Below, in pieces: positions 7,126-15,698 of a stretch of DNA of 33,340 nucleotides. The stretch is from positions 1 through 33,340 of the forward strand of contig CAZVJQ010000019.1 in NCBI GenBank assembly GCA_964627125.1, given 5' to 3'. Each line of letters opens with the position of its first letter. Position 1 is the stretch's first letter. Source of the DNA: Fastidiosipila sp964627125 (lineage in GTDB: Bacteria; Bacillota; Clostridia; Saccharofermentanales; Fastidiosipilaceae). A program made the position numbers and the translations under genes. Under the pieces are notes generated by a model. It ran no database searches. It saw nothing but the letters and a program-made list of their open reading frames with translations, and had not been told where the DNA came from.

Positions 7126-8970
7126 ATGGAAGAGAATCAGATAAAAAATAACAGTTTTAAAACTATGGTTTCATATTTGAAGCCATTTACTTTGCAAACA
7201 ATAGTTGGTCCAATAGCTAAGATGACTGAAGCTATTATTGAACTGCTCACACCTATTATCATGGGATTCATGATCGACTCAGTTATTGAGCAAAATAGGG
7301 AAGTAGAGTATTATTTTAGATTTGGAATTATCTTTTTACTCTTACAAATTCTCGCAGCTGCATTCTCATTCTTATGTCAATATATGGCATCTGTAGCTTC
7401 ACAAGGTGTAGGAACAAACTTAAGAACTGATGTATTTTCTAAGATTCAGAGTTTATCATTTAGACAATTAGATAAATTTGGAGCAGTATCATTAAGTAAT
7501 AGATTGACACTTGATATTGCTAATATGCAAGTAGCTGTCGCTCTATTCATAAGATTGTTCTTTAGAGCGCCTTTATTACTTGTTGGAGCTACAATCGCAG
7601 CATTTATAATTTCTCCATTAACAGCGATAGTATTTATTCCTGTAATTATATTTGTTTCAGGATTACTTGCTTATATCATGGGGAGGACTTTGCCCATACA
7701 AGAAGAAGCTCAAGAGGGTACAGACAACTTGGGTATGTTGGTTCAAGACTATTTGACCGGTGTGAGAATTATTAGAGCCTTCAACAAATCTGACCATGAG
7801 AGAGAATATTTTGAAGACAGCAGTGAAACTGTGAATGAAAAATTAGTTAAATCGAGCAGACTATCTTCAATCTTAACTCCTGCATCAACCTTCGTTGTAA
7901 ATATAGCAATATTAGTTGTCCTATTCTTTGGTGGAGATATGATTCAAGTTGGAAGCTTGAGTTCAGGTGAATTAATTGCCTTGATTAACTACTTAAATCT
8001 GCTAATGCAAGCAGTTACAGTATCAACAAATCTATTAATTCAAGTTCCAAGAACAGTTACATCTTCAAATCGTTTAACTGAGATATTAACCACTGAGCCT
8101 GATATTGTACAAATGACTGAGGATGAGATTAATCAGATAAAAATTGCAAAAGATGAGAGTTTCTCTGATGAATATCCAAATGATATTTTCCCTGAAACTA
8201 ATATCGACACTGATGCAGCGCTTAGCTTAAACCATGTATATTTCAGATACAGTGAAAATGCTAATTATGTTTTAGAAGATATTAAGTTCTCGCTTAAACC
8301 AGGTAGAAATGTTGGAATTATGGGTTCCACGGGTTCTGGTAAATCAAGTATTGCTAGAATTATCCAAAGATTCTATGACCCATCCTATGGTGAAATTTAC
8401 ATTCAAGACCAAGATATTAGATCTTTATCTAGAAAAGATATAGTTAACTCAATAGCTTTTGTGCCTCAAAAGGCTGTGCTCTTTAAAGGTACTATACGTT
8501 CAAATCTATTATTAAGTATAGATGCTGAAGAGCAGGCAAAACTTGGTGAAGAAGAGCTAGAGAAGAGGCTATGGCAAGCACTTGAAATTGCTCAAGCAAA
8601 AGATTTTGTTGAAGCACTTCCAAAACAACTAGATGCTCAAGTAGATAGGAATGGTAGAAACTTTAGTGGTGGCCAAAGACAACGCCTCTGTATAGCCAGA
8701 GCTCTAGTTAGAAGAACCTCAATAATTATCTTAGACGATGCAGCAAGTGCACTAGATTATGGAACTGAAGCAAGACTGAATAAAGCACTTAATAATTTAG
8801 AGTGGGATCCAGCACTTATTGTTATTTCTCAAAGAATCAGAAGTATGATCAATTTAGATGAAATAATTCTACTAAATACAGGTAGGCTTGAAGCTAGAGG
8901 TAACCATGAAGAGTTATTAGCAACGAGCAAACTTTATAGAGAGATTTATGAATCTCAAGAGAAATCTTAG
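7126..8970 (+). CDS. ABC exporter half-transporter with degenerate ATP site residues
   Basis: The 614-residue protein has an N-terminal membrane domain of about six helices (roughly 20-310) fused to an ATPase domain (about 365-605). Walker A is GSTGSGKS at 400-407, the Q-loop is FVPQKAV, and the signature FSGGQ at 513-517 is intact. Two catalytic positions are changed: the Walker B glutamate is D538 (ILDDAASALD) and the switch histidine is Q569 (VISQRIR). This is the pattern of the TM287/BmrC/LmrC-type half of heterodimeric multidrug exporters. The partner begins 13 bases after its stop. GGTGGG upstream supports the ATG. The substrate is unknown; drugs, lipids or peptides are all possible. 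Confidence 0.92.
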   Translation: MEENQIKNNSFKTMVSYLKPFTLQTIVGPIAKMTEAIIELLTPIIMGFMIDSVIEQNREVEYYFRFGIIFLLLQILAAAFSFLCQYMASVASQGVGTNLRTDVFSKIQSLSFRQLDKFGAVSLSNRLTLDIANMQVAVALFIRLFFRAPLLLVGATIAAFIISPLTAIVFIPVIIFVSGLLAYIMGRTLPIQEEAQEGTDNLGMLVQDYLTGVRIIRAFNKSDHEREYFEDSSETVNEKLVKSSRLSSILTPASTFVVNIAILVVLFFGGDMIQVGSLSSGELIALINYLNLLMQAVTVSTNLLIQVPRTVTSSNRLTEILTTEPDIVQMTEDEINQIKIAKDESFSDEYPNDIFPETNIDTDAALSLNHVYFRYSENANYVLEDIKFSLKPGRNVGIMGSTGSGKSSIARIIQRFYDPSYGEIYIQDQDIRSLSRKDIVNSIAFVPQKAVLFKGTIRSNLLLSIDAEEQAKLGEEELEKRLWQALEIAQAKDFVEALPKQLDAQVDRNGRNFSGGQRQRLCIARALVRRTSIIILDDAASALDYGTEARLNKALNNLEWDPALIVISQRIRSMINLDEIILLNTGRLEARGNHEELLATSKLYREIYESQEKS

Positions 8971-8983
8971 AGGGGGGATATTT

Positions 8984-10732
8984 ATGGCTAACAATAATAG
9001 AAAAAATTTAAGTACTGAAGCCAGATTATTCTCATACTTGTCTGAGAATAAATTAAGGCTAGCTATAACAATCATTATGGGTGTATTGAGTGGGCTATTC
9101 CAATTACTAGCACCACTGTTAATAGCAAGGATTTTAGATGCTTATACTTTAGGGGATTACGACCAGGTCAGAAATATTATACTTTTACTACTTAGTTATC
9201 TAGCAAGTCTTGTGAGCATGCTAATACTTGGATTAAATGTTGCTCAATTAACTAATGAGGTTGCTACTAAGATTAGAGTTGAAGCATACAATAAGCTTAG
9301 TGATTTACCTGTCTCATTCTATGATACAAGTGATCAAGGAGATACTATCTCAAGATTAACTAACGATATTCAAGCTATTAGTCTTGCTGCAGAGCAATTA
9401 TTCCAACAATTATTTGCGGGATTAATCATTCTAGTTGGAGCAATTATTTTAATGTACAGCATGAGTTGGAAGGTAGCTACATTGGTGCTCTTACTAACTC
9501 CATTTACTTTCTTAGTTACAAGTTCAATTGCTAGAGGTTCAAGTAAATTATTCTATAAGCAATCTAAACAGACTGGTGAGCTTCAAGGTTTTTCTGAAGA
9601 GATTATTAGTGGACAGCAAATTGTTAGTGCTTTTGCCGCAGAGGAGAAGTCTCAAGCAAGATTCGACGAGATGAATAGTGAACTTTATAAAGTAGGGCAA
9701 ATGTCTCAATTTATATCTTCACTGACTAACCCAGGAACCCGTCTAGTTAATAACATCACTTATGTATTAGTTGGTGTATATGCATCTATTCTTGCAGCAA
9801 GTGGGGAGTTAGGTATAGGGCAGATAAGTGCATTTTTAAGTTATGCATTGCAGTTCGCCAAACCAGTAAATGAGATTTCTATGGTAATGACTGAGATTCA
9901 ACAGGGTATTGCCTCTGCAAATAGAGTATTTGAGATTATTGATTTAGAAGAACAAGAAGATGAGTCATCCTTCCCAGAATTGGAATTTGAAAAGGGTAGA
10001 ATTGAATTTGATAATGTTAACTTCCGTTATGTTGAAGATACACCACTAATTCAAGACTTCAATTTTAAAGTAGAGTCAGGTAAGACTATTGCTATAGTTG
10101 GACCAACAGGTGCAGGTAAAACTACATTAGTTAACTTGTTAATGCGTTTTTATGAGCCACAAGAAGGTGCTATCGTCCTTGATGGGCAAAACATTAGTAA
10201 GGTGAGTAGAGACACAGTTAGAGATGCTTACGGAATGGTGCTTCAAGACACATGGTTGCTCAGAGGTAGTATTTATGACAATATTGCCTATGGTAAGGAA
10301 AATGCAACTGAAGAAGATGTTTATAATGCAGCTAAGAGTGCTCAAGCTCATGACTTCATTATGCAGCTACCTGAGGGTTATAAGACTAAGCTAGCAGATG
10401 CAAGCTCTCTATTATCTACAGGGCAAAAGCAGCTCTTAACTATTGCCAGAGTCTTCATAAGCGAACCTGAAATGCTTATCCTAGATGAAGCGACATCTGA
10501 CATAGATACAAGAACAGAAATATTAGTGCAAGAAGCATTCGATAGATTAATGGAAGGTAAGACTAGTTTTGTTATTGCTCACAGATTATCTACTATTAGA
10601 AATGCGGATGTTATCTTAGTTATGGTTGACGGTAATATCGTTGAAACTGGTAGCCACGATGAGTTACTAGATAAACAAGGATTCTACTATGACTTATACA
10701 ATAGCCAGTTTTATAAGCCGGCTGAGAACTAA
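8984..10732 (+). CDS. ABC exporter half-transporter, partner subunit with variant signature motif
   Basis: The 582-residue protein has a six-helix membrane domain and an ATPase domain. Walker A is GPTGAGKT at 373-380, the Walker B glutamate E502 is present (LILDEATSDID) and the switch histidine H533 is present (VIAHRLSTI). Its signature motif is LSTGQ at 477-481 instead of LSGGQ. Paired with the upstream subunit, this gives one full ATP site and one degenerate site, as in TM287/288, BmrCD and LmrCD. The start is placed at ATG 8984 because GAGGGGGG lies just before it; an in-frame ATG at 8948 would overlap the upstream gene and has no comparable site. The two genes form one operon. Confidence 0.92.
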   Translation: MANNNRKNLSTEARLFSYLSENKLRLAITIIMGVLSGLFQLLAPLLIARILDAYTLGDYDQVRNIILLLLSYLASLVSMLILGLNVAQLTNEVATKIRVEAYNKLSDLPVSFYDTSDQGDTISRLTNDIQAISLAAEQLFQQLFAGLIILVGAIILMYSMSWKVATLVLLLTPFTFLVTSSIARGSSKLFYKQSKQTGELQGFSEEIISGQQIVSAFAAEEKSQARFDEMNSELYKVGQMSQFISSLTNPGTRLVNNITYVLVGVYASILAASGELGIGQISAFLSYALQFAKPVNEISMVMTEIQQGIASANRVFEIIDLEEQEDESSFPELEFEKGRIEFDNVNFRYVEDTPLIQDFNFKVESGKTIAIVGPTGAGKTTLVNLLMRFYEPQEGAIVLDGQNISKVSRDTVRDAYGMVLQDTWLLRGSIYDNIAYGKENATEEDVYNAAKSAQAHDFIMQLPEGYKTKLADASSLLSTGQKQLLTIARVFISEPEMLILDEATSDIDTRTEILVQEAFDRLMEGKTSFVIAHRLSTIRNADVILVMVDGNIVETGSHDELLDKQGFYYDLYNSQFYKPAEN

Positions 10733-10762
10733 TAACTTTCACCAAACAAACATGCAATCATG

Positions 10763-10802
10763 AAAAAATCCTCCCGATATTAAATCAGGAGGATATATTT
10801 TT
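10763..10802. terminator. Bidirectional terminator between the ABC operon and glnS
   Basis: ATCCTCC at 10768-10774 pairs with GGAGGAT at 10788-10794, and inner GAT/ATC pairs extend the stem around an ATTAA loop. A-rich sequence at 10763-10768 gives a T-run for the minus-strand gene, and T-rich sequence follows on the plus strand. It lies between the convergent stops at 10732 and 10817. Confidence 0.85.
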
Positions 10803-10816
10803 GCCTTATACTATAA

Positions 10817-12508
10817 TTAGTATTTCTTATTAAATCTATCTTTTAAACCTACTGAGAGGTTGAAAATTAATTTATCAGCGTTCTCAGGTCTATTATCTCT
10901 AGTGAAGAATCCCTTACGCATAAATTGGAAGTGATCTTCAGCTTCAGATTCTGCTAATACAGCTTCACCTTTGGCATGTAGAATTTCTAAAGATTCTGGA
11001 TTAATTACATCATGGTAGTCATCAGCAGCTTGTGGTTGTTCTACTGTGAATAGAGTGTCGTACATTCTAGCTTCAACATCCAATGCTGTAGATTGATCTA
11101 CCCAGTGAATTGTACCTCTAATTTTTCTACCATCAGGAGCTGAACCACCACGAGAAGCTTCTTCATACTCTGCATATACCTTAGTTACTTCACCATTTTC
11201 ATCTGTGTCGTAACCAGTACATTTAACGATATAAGCTTCACGAAGTCTAACTTCATTTCCAGGGTAGAGTCTGTGGTATTTACTTGCAGGCTCGATCATG
11301 AAGTCATCTCTTTCAATCCAAAGATTCTTAGAAAAACTCATCTGTCTATTACCTAGCTCTGAATAGTAAGGATGATTATCAACTGTGAAGTTTTCAACCT
11401 TATCTTCAGGGTAGTTAGTAATTTCAAGTTCAATTGGATCTAACACTACAAATCTTCTATCTGCAGATGTATTTAAATCTTCACGCAAGTGATACTCTAA
11501 GTAAGATAACTCAATCAAATTTTCTTGTTTAGTTACACCAACACCTTCAGCAAAGTTTCTAATAGATGCAGGAGTATATCCACGACGACGTAAACCTGCA
11601 ATTGTAGGCATCCTTGGGTCATCCCAACCATCAACCTTACCTTCTTCAACAAGAGTTCTAAGCAATCTCTTACTCATAACTGTATAGTCAATATTAAGTC
11701 TACTAAACTCAATTTGACGTGGTTTAGAAGGCACTGACACATTGTCTCTAACCCAGTTATAAAGAGGTCTATGGTCTTCAAATTCCATAGTACATAGTGA
11801 GTGAGTAATGTGCTCTAATGCATCCTCTATAGGGTGGGCGAAATCGTACATAGGGTATATTGGCCATTCAGTACCAGTTCTATGATGAGGAACCTTAACA
11901 ATTCTATATAGAACTGGGTCTCTCATATTCATATTTCCTGAACTCATGTCAATCTTAGCTCTAAGAACCATTGCACCTTCTTCAAATTCACCAGCACGCA
12001 TGCGTCTGAATAAATCTAAACTTTCTTCAGTAGGTCTATCTCTGTAAGGAGAATTCACACCAGGTTCAGTTAGAGTACCTCGTTGAGTACGCATTTCTTC
12101 TGCAGATAACTCATCGACATAAGCTAAATCTTTTTCGATAAGTTCAATTGCAAATTCATACATCTTAGGGAAGTAGTCAGAAGCGTAGAAAAATCTATCG
12201 TCCCAATCAAATCCTAACCAGCGAATATCTTCAATAATCTGCTTAACGTAATTCTCATCTTCTTTCTCTGGATTAGTATCATCCATACGTAGGTTACATA
12301 GGCCATTGTATTTTTCTGCAATACCGAAGTCTAAGGTAATAGCCTTAGCATGACCAATATGCAAGTAACCATTTGGTTCAGGTGGGAAGCGGGTATGAAC
12401 TTTCATACCTTCATAATCACCACCAGGCGCAAGATCTTCATCAATTAATTTTTCAATGAAGTTCTTGTTTTCTTCTAATTCAATTTCATTATTAATTTCT
12501 TCTGCCAT
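10817..12508 (-). CDS. glnS: Glutaminyl-tRNA synthetase
   Basis: This class I enzyme attaches glutamine to tRNA-Gln in the cytoplasm. The 563-residue protein has the HIGH motif in PPEPNGYLHIGHAKA (50-53), the KMSKS equivalent VMSKRLL and the long C-terminal anticodon-binding beta-barrel region of bacterial GlnRS. The PPEPNG signature separates GlnRS from GluRS (PSPTG), so the call is firm. Length is normal. AAAGGG precedes ATG 12508 by about six bases. It starts 11 bases after the gltX stop and forms a two-gene operon with it. Many Bacillota lack GlnRS and make Gln-tRNA through GatCAB transamidation, so direct charging is notable. The convergent terminator at 10763-10802 ends the transcript. 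Confidence 0.96.
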   Translation of the reverse strand: MAEEINNEIELEENKNFIEKLIDEDLAPGGDYEGMKVHTRFPPEPNGYLHIGHAKAITLDFGIAEKYNGLCNLRMDDTNPEKEDENYVKQIIEDIRWLGFDWDDRFFYASDYFPKMYEFAIELIEKDLAYVDELSAEEMRTQRGTLTEPGVNSPYRDRPTEESLDLFRRMRAGEFEEGAMVLRAKIDMSSGNMNMRDPVLYRIVKVPHHRTGTEWPIYPMYDFAHPIEDALEHITHSLCTMEFEDHRPLYNWVRDNVSVPSKPRQIEFSRLNIDYTVMSKRLLRTLVEEGKVDGWDDPRMPTIAGLRRRGYTPASIRNFAEGVGVTKQENLIELSYLEYHLREDLNTSADRRFVVLDPIELEITNYPEDKVENFTVDNHPYYSELGNRQMSFSKNLWIERDDFMIEPASKYHRLYPGNEVRLREAYIVKCTGYDTDENGEVTKVYAEYEEASRGGSAPDGRKIRGTIHWVDQSTALDVEARMYDTLFTVEQPQAADDYHDVINPESLEILHAKGEAVLAESEAEDHFQFMRKGFFTRDNRPENADKLIFNLSVGLKDRFNKKY

Positions 12509-12519
12509 ATTTTCCCTTT

Positions 12520-13983
12520 CTAAATATTTTCTAAGCGTTCTAAGCTAGTTTTCATTCTTGATAAGGATTCTTCCTTACCTAGTAAGTCTAGCATCTCAAC
12601 GGTACCACCAGGTGTAACAGATTGACCTGTCACAGCTATCCTGATAGGGAACATAACTGTACCATTTTTAAGCTCATTTGCTGCAGCATAATCTGTCATT
12701 GCTGTCTTGAGAATATCTGATTCCCATTCAATATCTTCACAAATATCAATGAAGTCAGCTAATACTTGCATAGAAGATTCTAAGCTTGATTTACTCTTAG
12801 TATGTACAAATAAATCTAAGTCAAATTCACTAAGCTCAGCTAAGAAAGCAATCTTCTCAGGAATTTCAGTTAATTTACTTGTTCTTGTTTGTAAGTTATC
12901 TGCAAGTAGAGACATTGTTTCTTCTGACATATTAGGATCAACTTCTAAGAAGTAAGGTTTTGCAACTTCAATAAATTCTTCCTTAGTCATTGCTCTTAAG
13001 TATTGTTCATTAAACCAGATTAATTTACCTTCTGTATAAGCAGCAGGTGATTTAGAGATACCATTAACATCGAAGTTCTCAATTAATTCCTCTAAGCTGA
13101 AAATCTCACGAGTTCCCTTAGGTGACCAACCTAGAAGTGCTAGATAGTTAATAACAGCCTCAGGTAAGTATCCTTGTTGAATTAACTCTTCAAAAGTAGT
13201 AGCTCCATGTCTCTTAGATAGTTTAGTTCCATCTTCACCATTGATTAAAGGTAAGTGGATGAATTGAGGTACATTGTAGCCAAATGCTTCATATAAGTGA
13301 ATGTATTTTGGTGTAGAACTTAAGTACTCGTTACCTCTAACAATGTGGCTGATAAGCATGCTGTGGTCATCTACAACGTTAGCGAAGTTGTAAGTAGGGA
13401 AGCCATCTGACTTAATTAACACTTGATCTTCAAAGATAGCATTATCAAATTCTAGTTTTCCATAAACTTCATCAACGTAGCTAATAACCCCATCTTCAGG
13501 CACTCTTTGTCTAATAACATATGGAAGTTCATTGGCTAAATTCTCTTGGACTTCATCTTCAGAAAGAGTTCTACAATGTGAATCATAACCGATGAAATCA
13601 GAAGCGGCAGCCTTTTGTTCTTCATGTACTTGAGCTAATCTTTCTGCAGAACAAAAACAGTAGTAAGCACTACCATTTTCTAGCAGTTTATCTGCCTCAG
13701 CTCTATACATAGGTAATCTTTCGCTCTGAATATATGGACCATAATCTCCACCTACATCAGGTCCTTCATCATGTGTAATCCCTGCAGTTTCAAGGGCTTC
13801 ATATATTTTCTCAACAGAGCCTTCGACTAGTCTTCCTTGGTCGGTATCTTCAATTCTTAATACAAAATCTCCATCATTATTCTTAGCAACTAAAAACTCA
13901 AAAAGCGCTGTTCTTAAGTTTCCTATGTGCATAAATCCTGTAGGAGAAGGTGCAAAACGAGTTCTAACTTTATTAAAGGCCAT
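12520..13983 (-). CDS. gltX: Glutamyl-tRNA synthetase
   Basis: This class I enzyme attaches glutamate to tRNA-Glu. The 487-residue protein begins MAFNKVRTRFAPSPTG. It has the HIGH motif as HIGN in GFMHIGNLRTALF, the zinc-region-like CFCSAERLAQ, the KMSKS equivalent in DGTKLSKRHG and a helical anticodon-binding C-terminus. The start is put at ATG 13983, where family proteins begin and where GGAAAGAGAG lies just upstream; an upstream in-frame codon at 14022 would add 13 unusual residues. It is the first gene of the gltX-glnS pair. With glnS present the enzyme need not charge tRNA-Gln, so it is probably discriminating; this is inference. Confidence 0.95.
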   Translation of the reverse strand: MAFNKVRTRFAPSPTGFMHIGNLRTALFEFLVAKNNDGDFVLRIEDTDQGRLVEGSVEKIYEALETAGITHDEGPDVGGDYGPYIQSERLPMYRAEADKLLENGSAYYCFCSAERLAQVHEEQKAAASDFIGYDSHCRTLSEDEVQENLANELPYVIRQRVPEDGVISYVDEVYGKLEFDNAIFEDQVLIKSDGFPTYNFANVVDDHSMLISHIVRGNEYLSSTPKYIHLYEAFGYNVPQFIHLPLINGEDGTKLSKRHGATTFEELIQQGYLPEAVINYLALLGWSPKGTREIFSLEELIENFDVNGISKSPAAYTEGKLIWFNEQYLRAMTKEEFIEVAKPYFLEVDPNMSEETMSLLADNLQTRTSKLTEIPEKIAFLAELSEFDLDLFVHTKSKSSLESSMQVLADFIDICEDIEWESDILKTAMTDYAAANELKNGTVMFPIRIAVTGQSVTPGGTVEMLDLLGKEESLSRMKTSLERLENI

Positions 13984-14092
13984 TTGCCATCTCTCTTTCC
14001 ATGCGATAAACAGCCAATCCAAGATTCGCTGTTCACCAAGTAATTTTATCTTGTATATTTTACATGATTAGCAAGTAATTTGCTGTGTATAA

Positions 14093-15460
14093 CTAAGTTC
14101 TGATATTTGTATTTCTTCTGATAATAAAATGTCGAACTATAAGGATGATAATCTCAATAACTATGAATATCAACACGATAATAAGTAGAATCAGAATCAT
14201 ATTTACTATATTTTCATTATCTGCAATAGTACTCAATATATTCTCAATTCTAGAGTTATCACTGTATATATCTGAACTAGATCCTAAACTAGCAACATAT
14301 ATTTCACCATTAGGCATTTGGAAATTAATCTGCCCTAATTTTTCACCAACAAGAATTGGTAAAGTAATGTTGTCATCTATCTGCATAGTCATCACAGGGT
14401 TGACATTCTCAATTTGTACTGGCTTCAAGTAAGTGACGTTATTTAAGTAAACCAAGTCAACATCAACATTTTCATTAATGATTACTGTTCTAAAATTATC
14501 TCCACTAGAAACCAAATTAATTAATTCATAGTTTGAGAAGATATTTTCAGAGATGCTATCTGCCTCGATAATTGCCTGTCTCAATGTATTATCAGCAATA
14601 TTGAATTCAACCTCAGGAGTATTTTCGTAGCTCTGGATAATGTAAATAGTGAAATCATCAGAGCTAATTTGGTAGGCTGTAGTTACATATTCATCATTTT
14701 GAGCCATTGTAGCTCCAAGAACATTTCTTTCAAATGGGAATAGTGACCAGGTGCTTGACATACGATTTCTAAGTGACATCGCATTCCCCATAGATGGGAT
14801 ATATAAAGAGTCTCTACTTGAGAAGTATCCTCTGTAAGCAGTGCTATTATTAACCGCTCTCATTAATAAATTTAACTCCAAGCTATTAGTCTCAACGTAA
14901 GCATTTCTGTCATCGTCTAAATATGCAGTAGAGTTAATCATTCCTAAACTTCTCATTCGAGAGTTTAACATCTCAACAAATTCTCCAGCATTTGAGCTTA
15001 AGTTCTCGGCCAAAGCCGTCATAGCAGCAGATGAATCATAAAAAATAACTGCATATAATAAATACTCAACTGAGTATCTTTCACCAGAGTTTAAAACAAT
15101 ATTAGATAAGTTCTCCTCTTGAGCAACTTGAGCAATTTCAGAACTAATGGTGATAAAATCATCTAAGTCATTATTCTCAATAGTCAATAAACTAATTAAT
15201 GTATTTAAGGCGAGAGGGTCATTTCTTAATTCTTCTTCATTCTTTAAATACAGTTTTGTATTTCTCTCATTACTACTAACAACATAAGAATCAAATGTAG
15301 TATTCATACGCAAGCGCCATTCGCTCGCTTCATCATTAACATTAGCTGCATGAGTACTTGAGTCATTAAATAAGAACACTAATAAGAAGCTTGCAAAAAA
15401 CAATAATGTTGCAAGTATAAAAGATAGTATTTTACTTCTCTTATTAGTAGATTTAAACAA
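14093..15460 (-). CDS. Penicillin-binding-protein-like (peptidase S11/DacA fold) membrane protein lacking catalytic motifs
   Basis: The 455-residue protein has a signal or anchor helix (about 11-31), a D-Ala-D-Ala carboxypeptidase-like domain (about 55-300), a beta-domain and a C-terminal membrane helix (about 420-450). Family identity rests on AGEFVEMLNSRMRSLGM, typical of DacA proteins, and on LPILVGEKLGQINFQMPNGE, which matches the PBP5 C-terminal domain. All three catalytic motifs seem lost. Where SxxK is expected (PASxTK) the sequence reads PLALNT (82-87); where SxN is expected it reads YDS (141-143); where KTG is expected it reads LGA (248-250). It is therefore probably an inactive homologue that may bind peptidoglycan or a partner. 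Translation starts at TTG 15460 behind GGAGA. It is divergent from the M28-like gene. Confidence 0.8.
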   Translation of the reverse strand: MFKSTNKRSKILSFILATLLFFASFLLVFLFNDSSTHAANVNDEASEWRLRMNTTFDSYVVSSNERNTKLYLKNEEELRNDPLALNTLISLLTIENNDLDDFITISSEIAQVAQEENLSNIVLNSGERYSVEYLLYAVIFYDSSAAMTALAENLSSNAGEFVEMLNSRMRSLGMINSTAYLDDDRNAYVETNSLELNLLMRAVNNSTAYRGYFSSRDSLYIPSMGNAMSLRNRMSSTWSLFPFERNVLGATMAQNDEYVTTAYQISSDDFTIYIIQSYENTPEVEFNIADNTLRQAIIEADSISENIFSNYELINLVSSGDNFRTVIINENVDVDLVYLNNVTYLKPVQIENVNPVMTMQIDDNITLPILVGEKLGQINFQMPNGEIYVASLGSSSDIYSDNSRIENILSTIADNENIVNMILILLIIVLIFIVIEIIILIVRHFIIRRNTNIRT

Positions 15461-15698
15461 GTAAAAAATCTCCAGTTCTATAGTATTTGATCTTTTCTAC
15501 TAACATTCTAATATAAAGCAGTAGAATGAATTCTAAATTAATGATTAAATTCTGATTTAATTTTATTATCATAATTATTAAGGTATAATTACTCAAAGAA
15601 ACTTTGCGTTAAAAGTTTGTTTTAAAAGAAAGAGTTGAATTACAATTCTACAGCTTTTAAGATATGAATCAAGTAAATATGATTACGAGAAGATAATA
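15461..15698. promoter_or_regulatory. Divergent intergenic region between two degenerate-enzyme genes
   Basis: This 238-base AT-rich gap must drive both flanking genes. TATAAT at 15584-15589 is a candidate plus-strand -10 without a convincing -35. A short palindrome (TAGAAT, GA, ATTCTA) near 15520-15535 could be an operator. GGAG just above the TTG at 15460 is the minus-strand ribosome site. No RNA gene or other ORF is seen. Confidence 0.35.

Noticed and set aside
8948..8983. Earlier ATG for the second ABC subunit
   Set aside because: It lies inside the upstream gene without a ribosome site, while GAGGGGGG directly precedes ATG 8984.
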